Source: Ignatzschineria rhizosphaerae
Lineage (GTDB): Bacteria; Pseudomonadota; Gammaproteobacteria; Cardiobacteriales; Wohlfahrtiimonadaceae
Reading direction: 5' to 3'
Length of the DNA: 64,000 nt
Assembly: GCF_022655595.1 (NCBI RefSeq)
Contig: NZ_CP093379.1
Span: forward strand, 864,501-928,500
The position numbers and the translations under genes are program-made. Shown here in pieces: positions 36,279 to 43,852 of the stretch; positions within the stretch are counted from its first letter, which is position 1, and each line of letters starts with the position of its first letter. Below the pieces are notes generated by a model that worked only from the letters and a program-made list of their open reading frames with translations, was not told where the DNA came from and ran no database searches.

Positions 36279-39187
36279 TGAGTAAAGGATTCACTTTTGA
36301 AAAGAATCTGCCACACCAAAAAGCAGGTGTTGATGCAGTTCTAAATATGTTTATCGGTGCAGAGCCACAATTCGATGACGATCAAAGTGTTCGGCTTTTA
36401 GCGAATCCAGAACTCGTTATTACTAAGCCGCAACAGCGTTCAAACATAAAGGCTATTCACGAATTTAATGGTATCGAGCACAGCAAAGAGCATTACAACG
36501 AGAATAGTAATGTGATTGATGTCTCGATGGAAACGGGTACAGGTAAGACCTACACCTATACCAAAACGATGTTCGAGCTAAACAAAGCTTTTGGTATCAA
36601 TAAATTTATCATCATCGTACCAACGCTTTCGATTAAAGCAGGTACGGTGAACTTTCTTAAAAGTGATGCGCTTAAAGAACACTTTAGAGAGACAGAGCGT
36701 GAACTTAAAACGTATATTGTTGAAAGTAAAAAATCGTCTAAGAAAAACACCAAATCGTTTATGCCTCAAGCGATTCACGATTTTGTAGAAGCCAATAATT
36801 ACAACAAAAAATACATTCACGTAATGGTGATTAACTCAGGGATGGTTAACTCCCCATCTTTGACGGAAGTATATGATCGTGGCTTACTAGACAACAGGTA
36901 CAACACACCAATTGAAGCAATTAGTGCCGTAAAGCCATTCGTTATAATTGATGAGCCTCATAAGTTTCCTAAAGCAAAGACAACGTGGAATAACATTGAA
37001 AAATTCAATGCTCAAAGCATTATCCGCTACGGTGCTACATTCAATGAAGAGTATGAAAATCTTGTCTATCGCCTAACTGCTGTTGACGCATTCAATGATG
37101 ATCTCGTTAAAGGTATCAATACTTTCATTGAAGAAATGGTTGGCGATGATGTTGCTAGCTTGACGCTGAAAAAATCTACGACCACGGAAGCAACTTTCGA
37201 GCTTAATGAAAATGGTTCAAAAACCATAATCAAAGTGGGTAAAGGTGAATCTTTAGCGAAAACGCATCCTGAAATTCACGACCTATACATTGAGTCGATG
37301 AACACAAAAATGGTCGTTCTCAGTAACGGTGTTGAGCTTAAAGTAAATGAATCAATCAACCCATATTCATACTCTGATACGCTTGAAGACAACATGATGC
37401 GTAGGGCGATTAAAGAGCATTTCAAAGTTGAGAGAGAAATGCTCACACAACGTCCAAGAATCAAGCCTCTGACTCTGTTTTTCATAGATGACATCGAGGG
37501 CTATCGTGACGGAAATAACATCTCTGGAAGCTTGAAAACTAAGTTTGAAGAGTGGACTTTAGCTGAAGCTAAGGCACTACTAAAAACTGAAACAGATGAG
37601 TTCTACAAGCGGTATTTGGAAAGAACTATTGCTGATATAAGTAGTGTTCACGGTGGTTATTTCTCGAAGGATAACAGTGATAAGGACGAAAAAATCGAGC
37701 AAGAGATTAATGAAATTTTGCACGATAAAGAGCTGCTTTTGTCTTTAGATAACCCTAGACGATTCATTTTTTCGAAGTGGACGCTTAGAGAGGGCTGGGA
37801 CAACCCAAACATCTTTACCCTTTGTAAGTTACGTTCAAGTGGTAGTACAACATCAAAGCTTCAAGAAGTGGGACGAGGCTTACGTTTGCCAGTTAATGAA
37901 TATATGGCTCGTGTAAATGGTGAGTTTAGGCTGAACTACTTCGTAGATTTTACTGAGAAAGATTTTGTTGCCTCTCTAGTTCAAGAAGTGAATGAGACAT
38001 CTTTCAAAGAGACTGTCCCATCTAAGTTGACTCAAGATCTTGAGGATAAAATATTATCTAAATACCCTGACCTTGAGGCTTTGGATTTGATGATGGACTT
38101 ACTTGGAAAAGGGATCATCGACAAAAGTAAAAACTTACTCGGGGCAACGGCTTATACGCAGTTAAAAGAGTCGTATCCTAACGCTTTCCCTAGCGGTGTT
38201 AAAAGCGGAAAAATCAAAGTTGCCACAGAGGGAAAAACTCGTTCTAAAATGCGAGTTGGTAAGTTTGATGAGCTAAAGCAACTGTGGGAAATGATCAATC
38301 AAAAGGCAGTATTAGAGTATAAAATCGCTAGCGAGAATGATTTCCTAAAACTCTTCACTACCTATTTGCTCTCAGAGTCTGAGAAGTTCAAAAAGACTGG
38401 CGTTCAAACACGTATTGAAAAAGTGTATGTGAGCAATGATACGGCAATGTCAAAAACAGTATTTGGTGATGATGATGACTTCACTAAATTCTGTACTATG
38501 ACGTACAAAGAGTTTGTTACTCGCCTATCACAAACCGCGTTTATTAAACCATCAACACTACACAAAGCATTTGTTGCAGTGCAAAGTACGATTAATATCA
38601 CTGACTATTTGAATATTCAGACCATTAGAAAGATCAAATCAGGATTTAGTAAGTTCTTGTTACACAACTCATTTAGTAAGTTTGGGCTTGGATATAACAT
38701 TATTTCCAGCAGCGTACACCCAACTAAATTTACAGATGAAACAGGCCAAGCTTTGAAAGATGTTGCGGCAAGTGATCTCGGTGTTCACGCGGATCATTCC
38801 GTACCGCCGCTGGACAGCTATCTATTTGAAGATGTGTTTTATGATTCTGAGCTGGAAAAGCTCAACATTACTGATGGTGAAATTGAGTCTGTATCGGTTT
38901 TTACTAAGATCCCTAAAAACTCAATAAAAATCCCTGTAGCGGGTGGCTATAGCTACTCTCCTGACTTTGCTTATGTAGTTAAGACCAGTAAAGGGGATTA
39001 CCTGAACTTCATCATTGAAACTAAAAATGTTGAAGGAAAAGATACACTTAGAAAAGAGGAAGAGCGTAAAATCAAGCACGCTAAAGAACTGTTCAACCAG
39101 ATCAGTAAAGAAGTGAAGGTTGAGTTTAAAACTCAGTTTGCTGACGATGTAATTTATGATCTAATCAAGCAATCTGTTAGTGCTTAG
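36278..39187 (+). CDS. res: Type III restriction enzyme Res subunit
   Basis: A 969-residue DEAD/superfamily 2 translocase-nuclease. Walker A METGTGKT is at 84-91, IIDEPHKFPKAK is motif II, RFIFSKWTLREGWDNPN and VGRGLRLPV are motifs V-VI. The C-terminal PD-(D/E)XK nuclease is seen as YSPDFAYVVKTSKGDY followed by FIIETKN. Res works only in complex with Mod, cutting DNA between two inversely oriented unmethylated sites. The start overlaps the mod stop (TAATG). It is complete, so restriction here depends on whether Mod is made. It is the last gene of the island. Confidence 0.92.
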   Translation: MSKGFTFEKNLPHQKAGVDAVLNMFIGAEPQFDDDQSVRLLANPELVITKPQQRSNIKAIHEFNGIEHSKEHYNENSNVIDVSMETGTGKTYTYTKTMFELNKAFGINKFIIIVPTLSIKAGTVNFLKSDALKEHFRETERELKTYIVESKKSSKKNTKSFMPQAIHDFVEANNYNKKYIHVMVINSGMVNSPSLTEVYDRGLLDNRYNTPIEAISAVKPFVIIDEPHKFPKAKTTWNNIEKFNAQSIIRYGATFNEEYENLVYRLTAVDAFNDDLVKGINTFIEEMVGDDVASLTLKKSTTTEATFELNENGSKTIIKVGKGESLAKTHPEIHDLYIESMNTKMVVLSNGVELKVNESINPYSYSDTLEDNMMRRAIKEHFKVEREMLTQRPRIKPLTLFFIDDIEGYRDGNNISGSLKTKFEEWTLAEAKALLKTETDEFYKRYLERTIADISSVHGGYFSKDNSDKDEKIEQEINEILHDKELLLSLDNPRRFIFSKWTLREGWDNPNIFTLCKLRSSGSTTSKLQEVGRGLRLPVNEYMARVNGEFRLNYFVDFTEKDFVASLVQEVNETSFKETVPSKLTQDLEDKILSKYPDLEALDLMMDLLGKGIIDKSKNLLGATAYTQLKESYPNAFPSGVKSGKIKVATEGKTRSKMRVGKFDELKQLWEMINQKAVLEYKIASENDFLKLFTTYLLSESEKFKKTGVQTRIEKVYVSNDTAMSKTVFGDDDDFTKFCTMTYKEFVTRLSQTAFIKPSTLHKAFVAVQSTINITDYLNIQTIRKIKSGFSKFLLHNSFSKFGLGYNIISSSVHPTKFTDETGQALKDVAASDLGVHADHSVPPLDSYLFEDVFYDSELEKLNITDGEIESVSVFTKIPKNSIKIPVAGGYSYSPDFAYVVKTSKGDYLNFIIETKNVEGKDTLRKEEERKIKHAKELFNQISKEVKVEFKTQFADDVIYDLIKQSVSA

Positions 39188-39645
39188 AGTTTGCTGTTTA
39201 AAGGGGAGGTGGAGCCTCCCTATTCATAATGGTTAAATTTATATTCAAATTTATCACTCACCCTCTTCAATATTGGAGTGATTGTTCTAAATTGTTTTTG
39301 TCCAGAAACGTGTTTCAGCGGATGGTCAAGAAAAATCATAAATGCCTAGCGAGTAGTGAGCTGTGCGAGCGTCAGGAGTGGCTTTAATATTTTACTTTAC
39401 CATCATTCCCTTAAATACCCTTTTGGCAGGGTGATGGTCTTCACGCAGTGATACCATCGCCTTGCTAAGCCTTCAGGGATAAAAAAAGCGTACACACCAT
39501 TATACATAGTATGTACGCTTTATATACCCCAAAGAAGCATTTCCAGTAAAGGGCTGCCACTCACTCACACGCGAATAGACACTGTTTTTACTATATACTC
39601 GCTTAGCTGCCTTTTAAATTTTATTTATATTTTATAGCGTGATTG
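39188..39645. other. Non-coding right end of the island
   Basis: About 460 bp without a gene. It holds a GGGAGG/CCTCCC hairpin just after res (39204-39220), and a structured stretch with CCATCA and GGGTGATGG pairing (about 39400-39440) plus GATGGT/ACCATC. AAAGCGTACA (39486-39495) then pairs with TGTACGCTTT (39512-39521) around the candidate right inverted repeat. The outermost hairpin could be a bidirectional terminator or the recombinase end-site. Confidence 0.5.
39501..39510 (-). repeat. Candidate right terminal inverted repeat of the island
   Basis: TATACATAGT, the exact reverse complement of 26402-26411, with TACACACCAT inside it. It lies in the loop of a 10-bp hairpin. Tentative, since 10 bp may match by chance in A+T-rich DNA. 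Confidence 0.4.
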
Positions 39646-40884
39646 CTAAATAAAGCTTAAGGCATCTACCTTAAAAACGGTGACTAATAGGTGCGATGTA
39701 ATAGCAATAAGACCATAGGCAATAATGATATATGGCATTACTTTACCGCCAAAGGCACGAAATGAGATCTCTTTAGCACCTTTTTGGCGCTTACGATAAT
39801 TAATGACCATCAGTGCGGGAACAATGACTGACCAAATTGCGGCAAATAATCCCGCAAAGCCAATCGCTAGGACAAACCCATTAGGGAAAATCATTCCTAA
39901 AATAGTGGGCGGTAAAAAAGTAATTGTCGCCGTTAAAAGACGTGATTTTGCTGAATTACCAATTTTAAATAGATCTGCAATATAATCAAATAGTCCAAGA
40001 CCTGCACCTAAAAAGGAGGTGACAACCGCAAAGAACGCAAAGATACGTAATGCAAGTTGGGTTGCGTCGCTAGCTTTAACCTGATTTAAAAGCCATGCGA
40101 CTTCATCTTCACCTACAGAAAGGAAAGTGACACGATCTATACTTCCCATAATGGCAATCATCCAGCAGAGATAGAAGACAAAAGTAATAATCATGCCCCA
40201 GATAATTGCTTTACGAATTTTACTGCCCTCAATGCCGTAATATTTTACAAAGCTTGGAACACTTGCATGAAAGCAGAAAGAGGTTAAGAAAAAAGGTAAG
40301 CTCGCAAAAGCATAGATAGCATATTGACTCTCACCTGTTGGCTCAAATAGATAATCAACGTGAATTTGGCCTAATAACCCTGTTACAGCGGCAAAGAGTG
40401 TGATGAACATTCCGACCATTAAAATAGTTGAGATGCGGTCAACAGCTTTTGTACTCCACCAAACAATCGCGGTAAAGACAATGGAAAAAAGCAATGAAGA
40501 GAGATAACGAGGGATATCGATAGGATTATCTTCTAAATTACGTAGCGTATCGCTAATTACTGAGCCAGAACCGACAACATAGGCATAAAGTAAGATATAA
40601 AGAACAAAGGCAACAGAGAAACCATTGATAAGTCGCCATGTATCTCCTAGAGTGCTTTTGACGAGCGTATCAAAGCTTGAACCTGGATTATAGCCTAAAT
40701 TGACTTCTAAAATTTGCTCAGCAGTCACGTACATAAAAAGTACCGTAATGAGCATAATCACAACCGTCCAACCAAACCACATTCCGGCAGAGGCAATGGG
40801 TAAACTTAACATTCCAGCGCCAATCATTGTTCCTGCGGCAATCATTGCACCGCCCAATACGGTAGGCGATTTATTTACTTTCAT
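39646..40884 (-). CDS. Aromatic amino acid permease (Mtr/TyrP family)
   Basis: A 412-residue hydroxy/aromatic amino acid permease with about 11 membrane segments. GGAMIAAGTMIGAGMLSLPI at the start, LNQVKASDATQLALRIFAFF and TSFLGAGLGLFDYIADLF in the middle and FPNGFVLAIGFAGLFAAIW toward the end are family blocks shared with Mtr, TnaB and TyrP. It imports tryptophan or tyrosine by proton symport; which one is not clear. The ATG at 40884 is chosen because AAGGATT lies upstream; a longer frame from a TTG at 40923 has none. It is the first host gene after the island. Confidence 0.88.
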   Translation of the reverse strand: MKVNKSPTVLGGAMIAAGTMIGAGMLSLPIASAGMWFGWTVVIMLITVLFMYVTAEQILEVNLGYNPGSSFDTLVKSTLGDTWRLINGFSVAFVLYILLYAYVVGSGSVISDTLRNLEDNPIDIPRYLSSLLFSIVFTAIVWWSTKAVDRISTILMVGMFITLFAAVTGLLGQIHVDYLFEPTGESQYAIYAFASLPFFLTSFCFHASVPSFVKYYGIEGSKIRKAIIWGMIITFVFYLCWMIAIMGSIDRVTFLSVGEDEVAWLLNQVKASDATQLALRIFAFFAVVTSFLGAGLGLFDYIADLFKIGNSAKSRLLTATITFLPPTILGMIFPNGFVLAIGFAGLFAAIWSVIVPALMVINYRKRQKGAKEISFRAFGGKVMPYIIIAYGLIAITSHLLVTVFKVDALSFI

Positions 40885-41537
40885 TTGAATCCTTATTGAT
40901 GTTTCTATAGATAACAGGCGCAAACTTCAGCAACTTAAGGCTGGATAACATTTGCGGGGCCAATAGAGGTTTGCTCAACTATGGTATTTAAGTAGGGCAT
41001 TGATGAAAATGCCTTAGTTTTTATAGAAAAAGCCATCTAATATTATCACGAAGTACTGATGCTGCAATCTTTTATGCCAATTGTTTTAGGGAATTTATCT
41101 TAGTTAGAAAATAGTTCGTAAAAAATCGCTAAAAAGGAGATAAATAAGACTTGGTAATATTAAGAGATTAGAACATGTTTCATCTAAACATGGTTCATTA
41201 AAAGATGATTGATTAGAATATAATCTATTGGGTTTAAGAGGCACTGTTTTAAAAGTAGAACATACAAGGTGAACCCAACTAACTTGCAAAATGTGGGACA
41301 GAAGGGCTATCGTACGTTTCATATAGGGGCTTTGCATAAGTGGTAATTGAGCTCAATTTTTATGAGCTGGGTTTTATACGTTTTATTGGGCATCATGGGA
41401 AAGCTCGTTGTAAGTCGCTTTCCCATAAGTATTTTACACTAATTGTGAGTCCTTATTTCTTCCTAGAAAAGCTATTACGGCCCTGATAGATATTTTTCAT
41501 AGGAATATTTAATAGGTATAAGTTGTGTCATGGATCA
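40885..41537. other. Intergenic region with a degenerate repeat copy
   Basis: About 650 bp. It contains a degenerate copy of the dispersed repeat (41219-41334) and, before it, an imperfect inverted repeat GAACATGTTT...AAACATGGTTC (41171-41195). No real gene was found; a 77-codon minus-strand frame here is drawn from the repeat. Confidence 0.5.
41219..41334 (-). repeat. Degenerate copy of the dispersed TATAG-ended repeat
   Basis: TATAATCTATTGGGTTTAAG, then GCACTGTTTTAAAAG, ACTAACTTGCAAAATGTGGG and a weak right end follow the reversed family order. Many positions have diverged, so this is an old copy. Confidence 0.6.
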
Positions 41538-42053
41538 CTACTTTATGATCTTCAAAGATGGCGCGCCCAATTCTTTTGCATCATGACCATGATGCTTGTG
41601 TCCGCTAGTATCAGTCCATAGATATTCACCTATTTCACAATTTTGAATCACAGGGAAATAGATTTCATCACTATTGTTGGCATTATCCGCAAAATAACCG
41701 GTAATCGTAAACTCATCATAATGCTGGTCTGGCAATGAGCCTTCCCAAGTGATAGATGAAATGCCTTGAGTCACATCTTTACCGTATTGTTGGTAGGTTT
41801 TAGCGAAAGAAGTTGTTTTCGTTGAAATTGACCAATCAGATTTTGGCATAGGTTTAACACCAATAACACCTTCTGGAATATTGATTGTTACTTTTGTTGT
41901 GGGGGTGCCTTCACAACCATGAGGAACGGCAAATGTTGCCTTGAATGATTTGCCTTCTGTAAGGGGCTTTGCATCGATGAAGCTGATATGTGCTGAGGCT
42001 ATTTGTGATAACAATAAAGGGGTAATAATGAAGGATAGGATTTTGAAGTTCAT
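41538..42053 (-). CDS. YcnI-family copper-binding protein
   Basis: A 171-residue secreted protein of the YcnI (DUF1775) family. The signal peptide ends QIASA, leaving His22 as the mature N-terminus (HISFIDAKPL), which in YcnI proteins forms the copper-binding histidine brace. AVPHGCEGTPTTKVTINIPEGVIGVKPMP-like beta strands follow, with the conserved Trp in KSDWSIS. The C-terminus is His-rich (SGHKHHGHDAKELGAP), likely extra metal binding. Unlike many relatives it has no C-terminal membrane anchor and no CopC/CopD neighbour. GAGAGATG precedes the start. It lies after the fimbrial locus but is probably independent. Confidence 0.85.
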   Translation of the reverse strand: MNFKILSFIITPLLLSQIASAHISFIDAKPLTEGKSFKATFAVPHGCEGTPTTKVTINIPEGVIGVKPMPKSDWSISTKTTSFAKTYQQYGKDVTQGISSITWEGSLPDQHYDEFTITGYFADNANNSDEIYFPVIQNCEIGEYLWTDTSGHKHHGHDAKELGAPSLKIIK

Positions 42054-42419
42054 ACATCATCTCTCGATAGTTAATAGGAATGATGATTGTAGCCCCTATT
42101 TGATCTCTTGTATATACAAGTTGTATTTAGAAGGAGTAAGATGATATTACTGAGTTCATTAATATATGGGGGTTAAGATAAAATTGAGTACAAAATTTTG
42201 AGTTGTAATCATAATATCAGGGCTTGTGATTAAAGTTGCTTCGCCTTTCATGATATATGTTTGATTATTTTTAATGATGGATAAGGAAGGCTATTTAGTA
42301 TTTTAAAAGGGATGGTCAGTTAAAATTTGTTAGATATTGATCCAAAATAAAAGAGATATTAGTCGATCAATATCTCTTTAAAAGTCATCATTTATCAATA
42401 TTTTTAATATCTGTATAGA
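42054..42419. other. Intergenic region between ycnI-like and fimbrial genes
   Basis: About 365 bp, A+T-rich. The right part holds the terminator of the fimbrial operon; the left part should hold the minus-strand promoter of the ycnI-like gene. Nothing else stands out. Confidence 0.4.
42349..42380 (-). terminator. Terminator at the end of the fimbrial operon
   Basis: AAAGAGATATT pairs perfectly with AATATCTCTTT across an 8-nt loop. On the minus strand it is followed by TATTTT, about 40 bp after the last fimbrial gene. Confidence 0.8.
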
Positions 42420-42908
42420 TTATTTATATTGAATTTTGATATCGACTGAGGTTCCTGCTGGACCAGCTGTAATCGGGCCATCTGCAATTTTAACAACACT
42501 TGCTTTGAAGCCCAGCATAGGATGTGGTGTAGGATTACTAAACTCCCATTCTCTATTGCTTGGGCTCAAAGACTTTCCTTGCACGGCAAGATCAAAGCCA
42601 ATATTTTTTTGTGTACCGACAGTATTTTTCCAATAGAGAGGATCTGTTGATGCCGTTCCACCTTGCGCTGTAATACCAATCATGCCAAGCGGGCAGTCTT
42701 CTAGTACTAAATTGCCTGTATTAGAAGTTAGTTTGTCTCCGACTTGAGAGAGATCATCGCTATAAAAATCCGGAATTATAAGCGTTGGGACACTAATTAC
42801 CTTACAAACTGAAGGAAGAATTGTTGTTTTGATTTCAATAGAAGCGGTTTGTGCTTGAGCTGAATTTAAAGATAAACATAAAGCTAAGAATATAATAGTC
42901 TTTTTCAT
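42420..42908 (-). CDS. Fimbrial subunit-like protein (paralogue 7, distal)
   Basis: A 162-residue secreted protein with a signal peptide ending AQAQ. Two cysteines (SVCKVIS and LEDCPLG) would form the pilin disulfide, and the C-terminus (VDIKIQYK) has the alternating hydrophobic strand with penultimate Tyr used for chaperone and donor-strand binding. It resembles the other subunits of the locus (DUF1120-like). It is separated from the chaperone gene by about 175 bp containing a hairpin, so it may be expressed at a different level. Being last, it could be a tip or minor subunit. Confidence 0.75.
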   Translation of the reverse strand: MKKTIIFLALCLSLNSAQAQTASIEIKTTILPSVCKVISVPTLIIPDFYSDDLSQVGDKLTSNTGNLVLEDCPLGMIGITAQGGTASTDPLYWKNTVGTQKNIGFDLAVQGKSLSPSNREWEFSNPTPHPMLGFKASVVKIADGPITAGPAGTSVDIKIQYK

Positions 42909-43027
42909 AAAATAAACCTTTTATATAATAGATAAATAGGATATATATTTTATAATTGTTAATACTTATTTAATATAAGTATTTGATTTATTTATTATAA
43001 TGTTGATATAGATATCTTTTGTATAAG

Positions 43028-43057
43028 TATAGGTAGCTATTAAGATAACTACCTATA
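43028..43057 (-). other. Intercistronic hairpin between chaperone and distal subunit
   Basis: TATAGGTAG pairs perfectly with CTACCTATA across a 12-nt loop. There is no T-run, so it is more likely an RNA-processing or stability element than a terminator. Confidence 0.45.
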
Positions 43058-43084
43058 CTGATTGACAGTTCTATAAAAAAGAGA

Positions 43085-43816
43085 CTATCGTTCAATAAAT
43101 TCTGTAATGGTGCAAGGTGATGAGGCGCAGTTGTAGTGGATCGCTTTTGCTTCACCATAATCATCAATAAAGAAGATAAAAGGTGTATTACCGGAATTAA
43201 CAGAAACTTGTTCGCTGGAGAACGGCTTCATAATAATGTCTTTAGTGATAAGATCTTTTTTACTCTTACCAAAACCATAAATTACAATGTGATAAGGGGA
43301 TGGGTTGTTTAAAGAGAATTGGTTGCCGTTTTTAGTGACGATAAGATCTTCAAACCAGCCATTTTGCTTCTCATAAGTAGGAAGACCTTTAGGACGATAG
43401 AATATTTTTAATTGAGATTGGATAATCACATTAACTTTTGCGGTATTAGCCGGTTCGTTCGGATCTTTCGCTGGCACTCCACGGACATTTAATGTGTAGA
43501 GAGATTCTCTATCTGTCGCAAATAGTGAGCTATCACCGATAGGATTGACGCGGATTTGTTGTTTTTGGTTAGGGTCAATTCTTTGGAGTAAGGGAAGCGC
43601 TGCTAGGGGAGATGTAATTTTTTCTCCTTGCATGTTCTCAACCCATGTTTGTGCAAGATAGGGTAACGTTGACGAGCTATTTGTTACAGTAATTGATTGA
43701 GATGATGATTTAGCGCTATCAAGAACAATGCGGGTTCTATCAAAATTGAGTTGTGCTGAAGCGCTACTAATTAAAAGAATTGTTGAAATAAGAGGGTATA
43801 GGATATTTTTTTTCAT
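43085..43816 (-). CDS. Periplasmic fimbrial chaperone (PapD/FimC family)
   Basis: A 243-residue periplasmic chaperone. After a signal peptide ending SASAQ, LNFDRTRIVLDSAKSSSQSI is the family N-terminal strand with the conserved Arg that anchors subunit C-termini. YLAQTWVENMQGEKI and LPLLQRIDPNQKQQIRV are the core blocks, and VNVIIQSQLKIFYRPKGLP bears the conserved LKIFYRP segment. A Cys pair near the C-terminus (YNCASSPCTITEF) is extra and may form a disulfide. It caps and folds the seven subunits of this locus before handing them to the usher. TGGAGT precedes the start. Confidence 0.92.
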   Translation of the reverse strand: MKKNILYPLISTILLISSASAQLNFDRTRIVLDSAKSSSQSITVTNSSSTLPYLAQTWVENMQGEKITSPLAALPLLQRIDPNQKQQIRVNPIGDSSLFATDRESLYTLNVRGVPAKDPNEPANTAKVNVIIQSQLKIFYRPKGLPTYEKQNGWFEDLIVTKNGNQFSLNNPSPYHIVIYGFGKSKKDLITKDIIMKPFSSEQVSVNSGNTPFIFFIDDYGEAKAIHYNCASSPCTITEFIER

Positions 43817-43852
43817 ATCAACTCCAGAAAAAATATTGAAAATTGGTAAGTA

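Larger units (their letters stand above)
26402..39510 (+). mobile_element. Gamma-Mobile-Trio-type genomic island carrying a Type III R-M system
   Basis: About 13.1 kb. The first three genes match the GmtY-GmtZ-GmtX trio that defines the GMT class of defence-carrying islands. Then come a small coiled-coil gene, a RecD-like helicase, a small unknown gene and a Type III mod-res operon. All genes read in one direction. Genes up to about 33.9 kb are visibly richer in G+C than the host; the R-M block is more A+T-rich, pointing to cargo added to a GMT core. Edges are drawn at a 10-bp inverted repeat (ACTATGTATA) on each side; this is tentative. No tRNA lies at either edge. Confidence 0.75.

Noticed and set aside
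41104..41337. 77-codon minus-strand frame
   Set aside because: It runs through a degenerate copy of the dispersed repeat and has no family features.
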